From Desulfurococcales archaeon (lineage in GTDB: Archaea; Thermoproteota; Thermoprotei_A; Sulfolobales; Acidilobaceae), in the NCBI GenBank assembly GCA_015521705.1, contig WANR01000019.1, positions 1-42,536 on the forward strand: DNA of 42,536 nt. Reading direction: 5' to 3'. The notes under the pieces were generated by a model, which worked only from the letters and a program-made list of their open reading frames with translations, ran no database searches and was not told the origin of the DNA. This document shows, piece after piece, positions 23,371-32,577 of this stretch; positions within the stretch are counted from its first letter, which is position 1, and every line of letters starts with the position of its first letter. Position numbers and translations under genes: made by a program.

Positions 23371-24393
23371 TTGGTGACCTATATAGCCGATCTCCACGAG
23401 GACGTCTCTTATCATGTACTAGAACACGGCTACCAAGACTTCTCGACAGACATTAACGGGAGGCATGCTGATATTCCAAAGTATAAGAGGGGAGGCGTTA
23501 AGCTCGTCTTTGCAGCAGTCTTCTCTGCCATACCAACCTGGGATCCGAGGATCCAGGAGACACTGTCTAGGGGTTATGGGGGTTCGACGCCTATATCTAG
23601 GTCCTATATCTTTAGGGCTCCGCTTCAGATGGCCCTGGAACACTTCAAGGTATACTACAGGCTAGCTAGGGCTCTTGGCAAGGACCTATTCTTGGTCAAG
23701 ACAAGGGGTGATTTGGAATATGCTGGGAGGGATGAAAGGATCGGGTTCCTAATCAGCATAGAGGGTGCCGAGGTCCTCGAGGATCCCGGAGACTTGGAGC
23801 TGTTCTTCAACTTAGGGGCCCGGTCATTAACTGTAACGTGGAACTATGATAACAGGTACGCGGCCTCCTGCATGTCCAAAAGGGACTATGGGCTGACTGG
23901 CGAGGGCGAGGAGCTGGTCTCTATAGCAAATGATCTGGGAGTGATCCTAGACGTTTCTCATGCAAGCAAGAAGACCGCTCTAGACGTGGCTAGCCTATCC
24001 AAAATGCCTGTAATAGCCAGCCATTCAAACTACAGCGGGGTCCACAGGCACCCAAGGAATGTGGATGACGACGTGATCGAGGCCATAAAAGCCACGGGAG
24101 GCGTTGTAGGGTTCACCTTAATAACTTCGACTATAGGGGAGAAGCCTAGCATTCAAAGCCTTGCAGATCACGTTATGAGCGTCTGGGAAAGGTTCGGGCC
24201 TGACGTGCTAGCTGTGGGGACAGACTTCTTCGGGATAGAAGAGACGCCGGAGGGGCTTTCGGATGTTTCCATGCTACCCAGACTCTTCTCAGAGCTTAGA
24301 AGCAGGGGTATGGGTGAGAGCGATATACGAAAGATGGCGTGGGATAACGTTGTTAGGGTTCTCGAGTCCCATGCGACCCGCTGGCCCGCCTAG
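23371..24393 (+). CDS. Membrane dipeptidase, peptidase family M19
   Basis: A zinc-dependent dipeptidase of the amidohydrolase superfamily that cleaves dipeptides, including ones with a C-terminal D-residue. The first metal motif H-x-D is YIADLHEDVSYHV. The bridging Glu is in GFLISIEGAEVLEDPGDLEL. Later ligands are in GVILDVSHASKKTALDVA and VIASHSNYSGVHRHPRNVDD, and DVLAVGTDFFGIEE holds the final Asp. 340 residues is within the family range. TTG start. It converges with the M29/NicX-like gene (4-bp overlap) and sits beside a peptide importer, so it probably hydrolyses imported dipeptides in the cytoplasm. Confidence 0.9.
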   Translation: MVTYIADLHEDVSYHVLEHGYQDFSTDINGRHADIPKYKRGGVKLVFAAVFSAIPTWDPRIQETLSRGYGGSTPISRSYIFRAPLQMALEHFKVYYRLARALGKDLFLVKTRGDLEYAGRDERIGFLISIEGAEVLEDPGDLELFFNLGARSLTVTWNYDNRYAASCMSKRDYGLTGEGEELVSIANDLGVILDVSHASKKTALDVASLSKMPVIASHSNYSGVHRHPRNVDDDVIEAIKATGGVVGFTLITSTIGEKPSIQSLADHVMSVWERFGPDVLAVGTDFFGIEETPEGLSDVSMLPRLFSELRSRGMGESDIRKMAWDNVVRVLESHATRWPA

Positions 24394-25448
24394 CTCTCGC
24401 CTCTATAACTTGCTAAAAGTTTTTCAGCCAAGCCTGCCAAATCAGGGTGCACGTAGGCCCCGTTTTCAAGGATTATAGACTTGTCTCCGGCTACTGTGGG
24501 GAGAGTGCATATCCCGTCAGTGTGAGAGGCGGCTAGTCCTAGGGATCCCTTGAAGGCCTCAGCCTGGCTCCCGAAGCCGAAATCCACTACTCCCCATACT
24601 CGCTCGTCCTCGAGAATATTGCCCGAGAGCCGTGCACCAGGGTTGCAGCCGTAGGATATGTGGGCTAGATAGTACATTCTATCGTCACGGAAACTCTCGA
24701 GCCAGGATTTGAAGATCCCAGCCTCGACTCCTCCCTCTATGTCGACTATCCTGCCACGCTCTATATAGAGTTTAACAGGGCTTCTTAGCAGTCCCAGCTC
24801 CTCTGGCGGCCACAGGCTCCCGTCTATCACCACTACCCCGTCAATGCTATCCTCTATAGGGGCCCAGCTAACCTGCCCGAAGAGCATGTATTCTCCAGGC
24901 CCAGCTACTTCACCCTCAGCTATGACCGGCCTCTCAGGATCATTCTCAAATGAGAGGTCGGTGCCTGAGGGACTCATTATCCTCATCTTCCTCTGCTCCC
25001 CAGTAATCCTCGCCAGGGCCCTCTGGAACTCGTAGAGCGTCTTCACGTCCACGCGCCCGATCATTCTAACCATCATATCCGCGTCCATCCCTACCAGGCA
25101 CATGTATTTCAGCCTAGACTCGCTTAGAACCTCGTCGTAGATGCTCGAGTAAAGCAGCCACGCCTTGTTAAGCTCGATCCACGCATCGGCGCTCTTCAGC
25201 GCTGATACGAGGCTCCTTGAGGGAACGGCCCTGTCCACAGCCTTGCCGACACCGCTAGGCGCAGGATACCATGTAACCAGAGGCTTTCCACCAACTAGCC
25301 TCACAGAGCTTGCTACCGCCTCGACGACTCTCCAGTCGCTCAGGGTATCAGCTGTTATAACAACCTCTTGGCCCCGCCCTATACCGAGCACGTCCCTTAC
25401 TAGTTTAAGCGAAGCCTCCACGACCTCAATATCGAGGCCTCTAGGCAA
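24390..25448 (-). CDS. Aminopeptidase M29 / NicX-like metalloprotein
   Basis: A 352-residue protein related to the M29 aminopeptidase (aminopeptidase T) and 2,5-dihydroxypyridine dioxygenase (NicX) group. The N-terminal part has GRGQEVVITADTLSDWRVVE and KSADAWIELNKAWLLYSS. Metal-ligand blocks in the C-terminal part are VIAEGEVAGPGEY, YYLAHISYGCNPGARLSGNI, EDERVWGVVDFGFGSQ and LAASHTDGICTLP, giving the conserved E, H and D ligands. Whether it is a peptidase or ring-opening oxygenase cannot be decided by eye. It is 15 bp downstream of the DUF917 gene on the same strand, so the two form an operon. Confidence 0.75.
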   Translation of the reverse strand: MPRGLDIEVVEASLKLVRDVLGIGRGQEVVITADTLSDWRVVEAVASSVRLVGGKPLVTWYPAPSGVGKAVDRAVPSRSLVSALKSADAWIELNKAWLLYSSIYDEVLSESRLKYMCLVGMDADMMVRMIGRVDVKTLYEFQRALARITGEQRKMRIMSPSGTDLSFENDPERPVIAEGEVAGPGEYMLFGQVSWAPIEDSIDGVVVIDGSLWPPEELGLLRSPVKLYIERGRIVDIEGGVEAGIFKSWLESFRDDRMYYLAHISYGCNPGARLSGNILEDERVWGVVDFGFGSQAEAFKGSLGLAASHTDGICTLPTVAGDKSIILENGAYVHPDLAGLAEKLLASYRGES

Positions 25449-25463
25449 GCCCCATCACCACGC

Positions 25464-26573
25464 CTAGGCGTGGAGGCCTAGCTTCTCCACGAGCTCTTCC
25501 ACAGGCACGTAGTCATAGTTGAACCCGAAGCGTCTTGGCCCAAAAAGTTCGAGGCCTCTCTCGGTTCTCCAGATCCTAGGTGCGGGAGCTGCAATAACGT
25601 AGACCTCGTCCCCCTCTTTCATCTCTGAGTTGAGAACTGGCTCCCCGTCAGGCCTCACAAACGTGACAAGGTCTGGAGGCATCACGGCGGGCTCCCCGTC
25701 TATCCAGGACATTATGTGCTCATTCTTTATCCAGGTTCTGAGCCTCCTGCCCTCCCACTCATGGACACCTTTCACGGTAGACTCTCCTACAAGGAAGCCT
25801 CCTTCATCCCGCCACCTGTAAGACTCAACGACCCCCCTAAAGATTACCCATCCACCTAGGACCCTTGCTATCGTCTTCACTGGATCCTCCCCTCGCTCCC
25901 TAGCTTCTCTAACGGCCCTCCCCAGCCTGAGCGAAAGCGCTATAGTACCCCTCACTAGAACCCTCTCCAGGGCCGTTTTATCCAGGGGAGTATCCACCAC
26001 TGCTGCATGCCTCCCCGCAAGGACAGAGACGAACCTGGCTAGAGACTCGTAGTCGTCTATGTCGCTATATTTCCTCACTATAACCACGTTACCGGTCTCG
26101 CTAACTATTACGGAGGGATACATGGGGTACCCATATATATGGACTGTGCACTGGTGGAGCTCAGGAGCGGCTCTCCCAAGCAAGTCCCCATCAACGACTG
26201 GTAGCCCTGTTTTTGCAGCTATCTCAAATACCACAGGCGTGTTACCGCCTCCAATCTCGGTAGCTACCAGGCCCCCGATTCTCCTGCCTAGAAGCTTCTC
26301 CATCTCACTGAAAGCCTCACCCACGGGATCCTCTATGACGACTCTCTTCCTAGCAGCAGCGGTAGGCGCTACAGTACCCACATAATAGGCTGAGACCACT
26401 ACGACGTCACTTGGAAGCTCTCCAACATCTATCACTTTAACTCCTCCGGAAGCCCTCAGGGCGGCTTCCATCATACGCAACCCCTCCTTCGGATCCCCTC
26501 CCCCGCCAGCCCCCAGTATAGTGGCACCTAAGACCAGATCCTCAGCATCCTCTCTAGTAGTAATCCTAAGCAC
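25464..26573 (-). CDS. DUF917-family protein (thiohydantoin desulfurase-like)
   Basis: About 370 residues in the DUF917 family. Conserved blocks are GATILGAGGGGDPKEGLRMM, DVVVVSAYYVGTVAPTAAAR, GGLVATEIGGGNTPVVFEIA, TGLPVVDGDLLGRAAPELHQ and KNEHIMSWIDGEPAVMPPDL. Some relatives act on S-methyl-thiohydantoins and others are linked to hydantoinase genes, but most are uncharacterised. I chose the GTG at 26573, which has gaggggtga 7 bases upstream; the frame is open to 26645, but that adds 24 unconserved residues. A TATA-like ttttattattg lies near 26626-26640. Next to a hydantoin racemase, it points to cyclic amide metabolism. Confidence 0.8.
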   Translation of the reverse strand: MLRITTREDAEDLVLGATILGAGGGGDPKEGLRMMEAALRASGGVKVIDVGELPSDVVVVSAYYVGTVAPTAAARKRVVIEDPVGEAFSEMEKLLGRRIGGLVATEIGGGNTPVVFEIAAKTGLPVVDGDLLGRAAPELHQCTVHIYGYPMYPSVIVSETGNVVIVRKYSDIDDYESLARFVSVLAGRHAAVVDTPLDKTALERVLVRGTIALSLRLGRAVREARERGEDPVKTIARVLGGWVIFRGVVESYRWRDEGGFLVGESTVKGVHEWEGRRLRTWIKNEHIMSWIDGEPAVMPPDLVTFVRPDGEPVLNSEMKEGDEVYVIAAPAPRIWRTERGLELFGPRRFGFNYDYVPVEELVEKLGLHA

Positions 26574-26840
26574 AGCATTCACCCCTCTGTAAACTATGAT
26601 CCACGAAAGGGCACAGCCAATACAATAATAAAACAGGCTGGCCAAGTCATATTAAAACGCTTCTCCATGAAAAGTTTCAAGGGAGGAAAAGTATCTCCAG
26701 CTCTCCAACTACTGGCTAGGATTCCAGAACCTCCCATGCCCGACCTTCCCTGGAGAGGGCTTTCTAGCCTTTAGGCGGTTTGCCTGTTATCACGCTTGAG
26801 CTTCTCAATAGAGCCTGCCTCAAGAGTTGGCCTCTTCTGC

Positions 26841-27599
26841 CTATCTGGTCTGGATCCTTTTAAGAGCCCTACTCCACTCGTATAGCTTGTGTGGGGGAGG
26901 ATTGTAGAGAAAGGCCTTGCTATGGGACAGGTTAAGGCCAGCTAGAGCCTCTGCCAGCTTGAAGGTGACTATTGTGGCGTCGATGGCCGGAACTCCTAGC
27001 TCTTCGCTCAGCCTCTCCGGCAGCCCTATAAACCCCCCGCATCCTAGCACTATAACCTCCGCCCCGTAGTCATCAACGGCCTTGCGGGCCTCAGATTTTA
27101 CCAACTCCTCGATCTCGGCCTCCTTCTCCTTGAGATCTAGAACCCCCACATCAATCCCGGAGGCGTAGGCAAGCCTCTCAGCTATCCCCATCTCCATAGC
27201 CTTCCTATGGTAGAGTGAACGGGCACTTTTGCCTGTAGATATAACGGCTATTCTGTGGCCCAGTAGGAGACCTAGCATCATCGACGACTCTCCGATCCCC
27301 AGTACAAGCACGTCTACAACTTCCCTGGATGCGTGAAGGCCAGGGTCGTCGAAACAGTTGATCACCATGGCATCAAAGCCCTCTCTCTCAGCCCTAACGG
27401 CTTCCTCAACAACGTACCTAGCCGCTAGGATCGAGTCATACTCGGTTTCGATAGTTTTTGGCCCGTCGCGGAGACTTCTGACCTCGAATTCTGTCCTGGG
27501 GCTGGCTATTCTCTCCAAGTGTTTTCTAGTGATCTCGTCCCATTTGCTAGTAGAGACAGGGTTGAGGACTAGGATCTTAGCCAACCGCGCGCACCCCAT
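26841..27599 (-). CDS. Asp/Glu/hydantoin racemase family protein
   Basis: A 252-residue cofactor-independent racemase. It has LVLNPVSTSKWDEI near the start. The first catalytic Cys is in AMVINCFDDPGLHASREVVD (the 'dgi.igCfgDpgl.~.re' block of hydantoin racemases). The second is in AEVIVLGCGGFIGLPERLSE. VLGIGESSMMLGLLLGHRIAVIST matches the central motif. ATG start; a TATA-like box on the minus strand at about 27630-27639 predicts a nearly leaderless message. It is divergent from the ABC importer gene set and upstream of DUF917. Probable role: interconversion of D/L hydantoin or amino acid forms. Confidence 0.82.
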   Translation of the reverse strand: MGCARLAKILVLNPVSTSKWDEITRKHLERIASPRTEFEVRSLRDGPKTIETEYDSILAARYVVEEAVRAEREGFDAMVINCFDDPGLHASREVVDVLVLGIGESSMMLGLLLGHRIAVISTGKSARSLYHRKAMEMGIAERLAYASGIDVGVLDLKEKEAEIEELVKSEARKAVDDYGAEVIVLGCGGFIGLPERLSEELGVPAIDATIVTFKLAEALAGLNLSHSKAFLYNPPPHKLYEWSRALKRIQTR

Positions 27600-27754
27600 G
27601 CTACTAGTCTTGCTACTTCTTAAACGCTCTTTTAAAAAGGAGCCCTAGTGGGTCTTCTGGGGGTAGCCATTCTTCTTTCAGGTCTCAGACACTGCCTGGG
27701 GGGCGGTTGTTACCGTATTTTATGTTTAAGCCATGTGGCGAATCGCTAGAAACC

Positions 27755-27810
27755 ATTAAAAATCTCGACGCCTTAATGGTAATATCTATGTAAGTGTTGC
27801 TGGAGGCGAG
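27755..27810 (+). promoter_or_regulatory. Promoter and ribosome-binding site of the peptide importer operon
   Basis: A TATA-like attaaaaatc at 27755-27764 precedes the binding-protein gene. A strong ribosome-binding site ggaggcgag is at 27802-27810. An ATG at 27812 runs into a stop after six codons, so the TTG at 27816 is the start that opens the gene. Confidence 0.45.
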
Positions 27811-27815
27811 TATGA

Positions 27816-29564
27816 TTGGGAATACTGGCTAGAGGCGCTTCTAGGACAGTGTTTGTAGCTGCCGTTGCCCTGGTAATGGTGCTCATACTGGTTGCAGCCT
27901 ACTTGGCCACTAGACCGTCGCCTGGCGAGGCCCCCGAGGAGTCTCCAGCGCCCACCACTCCAGCTGAAACAACTACCCCCGCTCAGACATCTCCGGCAGC
28001 TGAGGCTTCCCCGACACCGGCTAAGGAGGAGAAGACTATAGTTATCTACGCCTCACTCTCGGAAATGACCACGGCGGATCCAAGCACGGAGTTCTCAAAC
28101 TCGATAATATGGATGCCATTAGTCTACGAGCCCCTCGTATGGTATGACCCCCTAGAGGATAGGCTTATACCAGGCCTCGCCGTTGAATGGGAGAGCAGTG
28201 ATAATGGCACCGTGTGGACGTTTAGGTTGAGGGAGAATGCCAAGTTCCACGACGGGACGCCTGTCACAGCTGAGGCTGTAAAGATGAGCATAGAAAGAAC
28301 GATAGCGCTTGGCCAGGGAGCAGCCTTTATATGGGATCCCGTGGATAGGATAGAGGTTCTAGACGACTACACCGTGAGGTTCTACCTGAAATACCCCGCC
28401 CCCCTGGCCCATATAGCTGCGGCCTCCTATGGGGCCTGGATATTTAGCCCTAACATAGTGAAGTATGCGGGAGCCTCCAACCTTACAGACCCGAAGGTCG
28501 CCGACTGGTTCAACCAGGGCAACGAGGCCGGCAGTGGCCCGTATAGGCTGGTGAAGTGGGACCCTGAGAACGAGGTGGTGCTTGAGAAGTGGGAAGAGTG
28601 GTGGGGCTGGAGAGAGCCAGGATATGAGATGGCTTCCCCTAACGCCCCAGACGTGTTCATAATCAAGATAGTGAAGGACGCTGTAACGCAGGAAAGACTG
28701 CTGCTGACAGGGGACATCGATATAGCGCAGTACGTGCCCCTAGAGAATGTCGACAGGTTCGAGAAGGATCCGGGGTTCGTCGTGGCTGTCAAGCCTAGCT
28801 TCCAGAACCTTCTAATGCTGATAAATACTAAGAAGCCGCCGCTAGACAACCCCCTGGTGAGGAAGGCCATCGCTCTAGCTATACCCTACGAGGACATAGT
28901 AGAAGTAGCCAGGGCCGGCGTGGCTAGAGTAGCTAGCGGGCCTATTCCACACGGCATGTGGGGCCACTTCGAGGACTTCACGTACGAGTACAACCTGGAA
29001 GAGGCTAGAAAACTGCTAGCCCAGGCTGGTTATCCAGACGGGATAGACAGAACTCTGCTCCTCGTGTACACGGCCGGCGACATATACGAGAAAAGGACAG
29101 CCGAGCTTATCAAGACAAGCCTAGCCAAGATAGGTATTCAGGTGGAGGTCAGGCCTATGAGCTGGGAAGAGCAGTGGTCGCTGGCGCTCAGCGGGTGGGA
29201 TAACCCCGAGGCCGCTCAAGACCTCTTCATATTCTACTGGTGGCCCACATATATAACTCCGTTCGATTTCCTGTACAACATGTTCCACAGCGAGAACACC
29301 CTATTTAACCTGGCCTACTACCAGAACCCGGAGTTCGACAAGCTAATAGAAGAAGCCGTCCTATACGAGGGCTACGACAGGGAGAGGGCTCTAAGCCTGT
29401 ACTATGAGGCCCAGAAGATCCTCTACGAGGATGTACCAGCAGTGCCCTTGTGGGACTCTGTCGATGTCAGAGTCGCAAACGCCAGAATAGGCAACCTGGA
29501 GAAAGCCATTAACCCCGCATATCCCACCACTATCTTCGCCCAAGTCCTTAGCGTTGAAGGGTAA
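27816..29564 (+). CDS. Peptide ABC transporter substrate-binding protein (family 5)
   Basis: The 582-residue extracellular binding protein of a Dpp/Opp-type importer. One N-terminal hydrophobic segment (TVFVAAVALVMVLILVAAYL) acts as signal/anchor. A Ser/Thr/Pro/Glu-rich linker of ~40 residues follows (ESPAPTTPAETTTPAQTSPA), typical of crenarchaeal surface proteins. The SBP_bac_5 fold then starts with EKTIVIYASLSEMTTADPST and contains the family signature NAKFHDGTPVTAEAVKMSIE and later DNPLVRKAIALAIPYEDIVE. No lipobox Cys is visible, so anchoring by an uncleaved helix is likely. The permeases and ATPases follow on the same strand. Confidence 0.93.
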   Translation: MGILARGASRTVFVAAVALVMVLILVAAYLATRPSPGEAPEESPAPTTPAETTTPAQTSPAAEASPTPAKEEKTIVIYASLSEMTTADPSTEFSNSIIWMPLVYEPLVWYDPLEDRLIPGLAVEWESSDNGTVWTFRLRENAKFHDGTPVTAEAVKMSIERTIALGQGAAFIWDPVDRIEVLDDYTVRFYLKYPAPLAHIAAASYGAWIFSPNIVKYAGASNLTDPKVADWFNQGNEAGSGPYRLVKWDPENEVVLEKWEEWWGWREPGYEMASPNAPDVFIIKIVKDAVTQERLLLTGDIDIAQYVPLENVDRFEKDPGFVVAVKPSFQNLLMLINTKKPPLDNPLVRKAIALAIPYEDIVEVARAGVARVASGPIPHGMWGHFEDFTYEYNLEEARKLLAQAGYPDGIDRTLLLVYTAGDIYEKRTAELIKTSLAKIGIQVEVRPMSWEEQWSLALSGWDNPEAAQDLFIFYWWPTYITPFDFLYNMFHSENTLFNLAYYQNPEFDKLIEEAVLYEGYDRERALSLYYEAQKILYEDVPAVPLWDSVDVRVANARIGNLEKAINPAYPTTIFAQVLSVEG

Positions 29565-29688
29565 GCGCTGGCAGGAAAGCCCGGGGGCAAGGCTCTGTAT
29601 ATCAATATTTTTAGGAATAGGGTTCCCACAGTTTTTACTATAGCTGTGGTATCCGTGGAGCAGCGTGTTATAAGAGGTTCAAGGATGC

Positions 29689-30711
29689 ATGCCTGTGAGT
29701 AAGGCCTACGTTGCTAAGAGGCTTGCCATGCTCTTCATGGTGGTGCTGGGCGTCCTAGTCATAACATTCGTTATCACACGCGTGATCCCGGCGAGGCCTG
29801 AACTGCTATGGGCCGGGTCCCACCCTACAGAGGAGCAAATAGAGAGGGCTAGAAAGGAGCTTAGACTAGACGAGCCGATCTACGTCCAGCTCTATTACTA
29901 CCTTAAAGACTTCTTTACAGGCGACTGGGGCGTTTCATGGAGGACAAGGCAGCCAGTACTCCAAGACATAATGGAATCTCTGCCGGCTACCCTGGAACTA
30001 GTCTTCGCGGCCTTTGCTATAGCAGTGATGGTGGGGATCCCTCTAGGCGTCCTGGCAGCTGTTAGGTATGGGAGGCTGGCCGACGGAGTTGTTAGAGTAT
30101 TCTCTGTCCTAGGGGCTTCTGCCCCAGTCTTCTGGATAGCCCTCATAGCTCAGCTGGTCTTCAGCAGCTGGCTGGGAGTTTTGCCTGGAGCCAAGAGGGT
30201 TGATGAGTCTGTAGTTATAGAGACAGGGTTCAGGGAGATCACTGGGTTCATGATCCTTGACAGCATTTTACAGCTTAACGCGGCCGTTCTCTTGGACGCC
30301 CTCAAGCACCTAGTTTTGCCTGCCCTTGTGCTATCCCTGTACCCTCTGGGGCTTACTGCTAGAATGACTAGGGCCCTCATGATAGAGGCCCTTAACGAGT
30401 ACCACTCTATATCCCTGCAGGTCTGGGGCCTGCCTAGGAGGCTGGTGGTTTACAAGTACGCGCTCAAGAACGTGATAGCTCCCGTCATTGCGTCTCTCGG
30501 CCTCTCCTTCGGGTACACCATTATTGGAGCCTTCATGGTTGAACTTGTATTCGTCTGGCCAGGCATAGGATTATACGCCGCGCTTGCCCTCCTCAGCTTC
30601 GACTATCCGGCCGTCATAGGGTGCGTTGTAGTAGTAGCCCTGGTTTACTCCCTTGTAAACATGGTTGTCGATATAGTGCATGCATCCCTGGATCCGAGGG
30701 TGAAACTGTAG
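29689..30711 (+). CDS. Peptide ABC transporter permease (DppB-like)
   Basis: A 340-residue inner permease. The first helix is YVAKRLAMLFMVVLGVLVIT. The extended periplasmic loop contains RKELRLDEPIYVQLYYYLKD and GDWGVSW, a hallmark of DppB/OppB. The EAA-type loop that touches the ATPase is visible at EALNEYHSISLQVWGLPRRL. Six membrane segments fit the family, and the C-terminus is DIVHASLDPRVKL. ATG start, 124 bp after the binding-protein gene. Its stop overlaps the next permease start by one base (TAGTG). Confidence 0.92.
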   Translation: MPVSKAYVAKRLAMLFMVVLGVLVITFVITRVIPARPELLWAGSHPTEEQIERARKELRLDEPIYVQLYYYLKDFFTGDWGVSWRTRQPVLQDIMESLPATLELVFAAFAIAVMVGIPLGVLAAVRYGRLADGVVRVFSVLGASAPVFWIALIAQLVFSSWLGVLPGAKRVDESVVIETGFREITGFMILDSILQLNAAVLLDALKHLVLPALVLSLYPLGLTARMTRALMIEALNEYHSISLQVWGLPRRLVVYKYALKNVIAPVIASLGLSFGYTIIGAFMVELVFVWPGIGLYAALALLSFDYPAVIGCVVVVALVYSLVNMVVDIVHASLDPRVKL

Positions 30712-31592
30712 TGGCCAGCGCCTCCAGCCAGGTACTCTGGCTTATAAGGAGGAGCAAACTCTCACTCGTAGGCCTCTTCATAGTGGCGGGCTTCGTGGTT
30801 ACAGGCATACTAGCCCCCTTCATTGTGCCTTACCCTGAAGATGCCAGGGGCGAGACGTATAATATCGAGGAACGGTTCCAGCCGCCGTCCTGGGAGCACC
30901 CATTCGGCACTGACGAGTATGGGAGGGACGTGTTCAGCAGAGTACTGATGGGTGCCCGCTATTCCCTGATAATAGCTGTTGGCGTTGTGGGGCTAGCGCT
31001 CCTAATAGGGATCCCTGTAGGGCTGGTAGCTGGGTATGTTGGGGGCAGGGTGGGCTCCATGCTGATGAGGGTTACAGACATGTTTCTAGCCTTCCCTCCC
31101 CTACTGCTGGCCATAGCCCTCGCGGCCACGCTGGGCAGGGGGCTTTTCAACACGATAATAGCGCTCTCTATAAGCTGGTGGCCCTGGTATGCGAGGCTAC
31201 TCTACGTTAGAGTCACTTCTGTTAAAAACATGCCGTTCGTGGACTCGGCTAGACTCCTAGGCCTCGGCAGGCTAGCCATAATGTTCAGGCACGTGTTGCC
31301 TAACTCTCTCACGCCGGTGACTGTGCAAGCGGCCCTAGACATGGGCTCCGCTATACTGGAGGCTGCCGGGCTCAGCTTCCTCGGAGTAGGCGTGGATCCC
31401 TCCACTCCGGAGTGGGGGCTGCTAGTCACGGAGGGGTGGGCGTCCATAAGTAGCGCGTGGTGGATAAGCCTGTTCCCAGGACTAGCAATACTAGTGACTG
31501 TTCTAGGGTTCAACCTTCTAGCCGACGCCCTGCGTGAGTCTCTCGACCCGCGGATCAGGAGAATAGCGCTTACGAGGAGAATACTGGGGTGA
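30711..31592 (+). CDS. Peptide ABC transporter permease (DppC-like)
   Basis: About 294 residues from the GTG at 30711, which overlaps the DppB-like stop. The frame is open upstream to 30621, but that extension lies within dppB and does not look coding. DppC features: an N-terminal helix (LVGLFIVAGFVVTGILAPFI), the HPFGTDEYGRDVFSRVLMGA motif of DppC/OppC, and the ATPase-coupling loop DSARLLGLGRLAIMFRHVLP. The end DALRESLDPRIRR is also typical. Forms the transmembrane channel with the preceding permease. Confidence 0.92.
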   Translation: MASASSQVLWLIRRSKLSLVGLFIVAGFVVTGILAPFIVPYPEDARGETYNIEERFQPPSWEHPFGTDEYGRDVFSRVLMGARYSLIIAVGVVGLALLIGIPVGLVAGYVGGRVGSMLMRVTDMFLAFPPLLLAIALAATLGRGLFNTIIALSISWWPWYARLLYVRVTSVKNMPFVDSARLLGLGRLAIMFRHVLPNSLTPVTVQAALDMGSAILEAAGLSFLGVGVDPSTPEWGLLVTEGWASISSAWWISLFPGLAILVTVLGFNLLADALRESLDPRIRRIALTRRILG

Positions 31593-31593
31593 G

Positions 31594-32577
31594 GTGTCTG
31601 GCTTGCTTGAAGTCAGAGGCCTCCACGTCAGCTACTATACTCTGGGGGGAGTCATAAGAGCTGTCAGGGGTGTTTCCTTCAGGGTTAGTCCTGGCAAGGG
31701 CCTCTGCATAGTGGGAGAGTCTGGCAGCGGAAAGACCACTCTCGGCCTTGCGATAGCTGGGGCCCTGCCGCCCAATGCAAGGGCTTCCAGGGGGTCTGTG
31801 AGGATCGACGGTGCTAACATCCTAGAGCTAGGCCCAGAGGACCTAGAGAGGGTTCGGGGCAGCCTTGTATCCATGGTGTTCCAGGATCCCGCTGCCTCCT
31901 TCAACCCCCTATTCACTATAGGACAGACACTAGGCGACATAGCTAGGCATAAACTAGGGCTAGCCGAGAGGTCAGAGGCTAGGGAAGCGGCGCTAGCTGC
32001 TCTCAGAAGAGTCGGTATGCCTGACCCTGAGAGGGTTCTAGACGCTTATCCGCATGAGCTTAGCGGGGGCATGCTCCAGAGAGTAGCTATAGCTGCCGCC
32101 ATCCTCCCCAGGCCCAAGGTCTTGGTGGCCGACGAGCCTACCACAATGCTCGACGTGACTCTCCAGTACCAGATACTGAAGCTCCTTAACAGGCTCAAGG
32201 AGACCCTGGGCCTGGCCCTAGTGTTTATAACGCACAACCTGGGGATAGCGGCGGAGGTCTGCGAAGACATACTAGTACTCTACGCGGGGCACATGGTGGA
32301 GCTAGGCCCCACTGACAAGGTGCTCGAGGAGCCGCTACACCCCTATACACAGGCCCTAATAGAGTGCATCCCGAGAATAGATAGGGGCCCTGGGAGGCTC
32401 AAGCCGATACCGGGCTCTATGCCAGACCCTCGAAGGCTTCCAGGAGGCTGCGTATTCCACCCCAGGTGTCCCCATGTAATGGATATTTGCCGGGAGAGGG
32501 ATCCTAGACCTGTTGCCTTAGACAAGAGGGTCGTTTCCTGCCTTCTCTACAACGGGGAGAAGGGTGGCGCGCGTTGA
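31594..32577 (+). CDS. Peptide ABC transporter ATPase (DppD-like)
   Basis: A 327-residue nucleotide-binding subunit. Walker A is CIVGESGSGKTTLGLA, the Q-loop is in SMVFQDPAASFNPLFTIGQT, the signature is ELSGGMLQRVAIAAAIL, Walker B is KVLVADEPTTMLDVTLQ and the switch His is in FITHNLGIAAEV. The C-terminal oligopeptide domain carries the cysteines GCVFHPRCPHVMDICRERDP, which in relatives hold an Fe-S cluster or zinc. GTG start 1 bp after the permease stop, with overlap into the next ATPase gene. Confidence 0.93.
   Translation: MSGLLEVRGLHVSYYTLGGVIRAVRGVSFRVSPGKGLCIVGESGSGKTTLGLAIAGALPPNARASRGSVRIDGANILELGPEDLERVRGSLVSMVFQDPAASFNPLFTIGQTLGDIARHKLGLAERSEAREAALAALRRVGMPDPERVLDAYPHELSGGMLQRVAIAAAILPRPKVLVADEPTTMLDVTLQYQILKLLNRLKETLGLALVFITHNLGIAAEVCEDILVLYAGHMVELGPTDKVLEEPLHPYTQALIECIPRIDRGPGRLKPIPGSMPDPRRLPGGCVFHPRCPHVMDICRERDPRPVALDKRVVSCLLYNGEKGGAR

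Noticed and set aside
28427-28870. 147-residue antisense frame in the peptide-binding protein gene
   Set aside because: Ser- and Thr-rich antisense product inside a strongly recognised gene; codon structure explains it.
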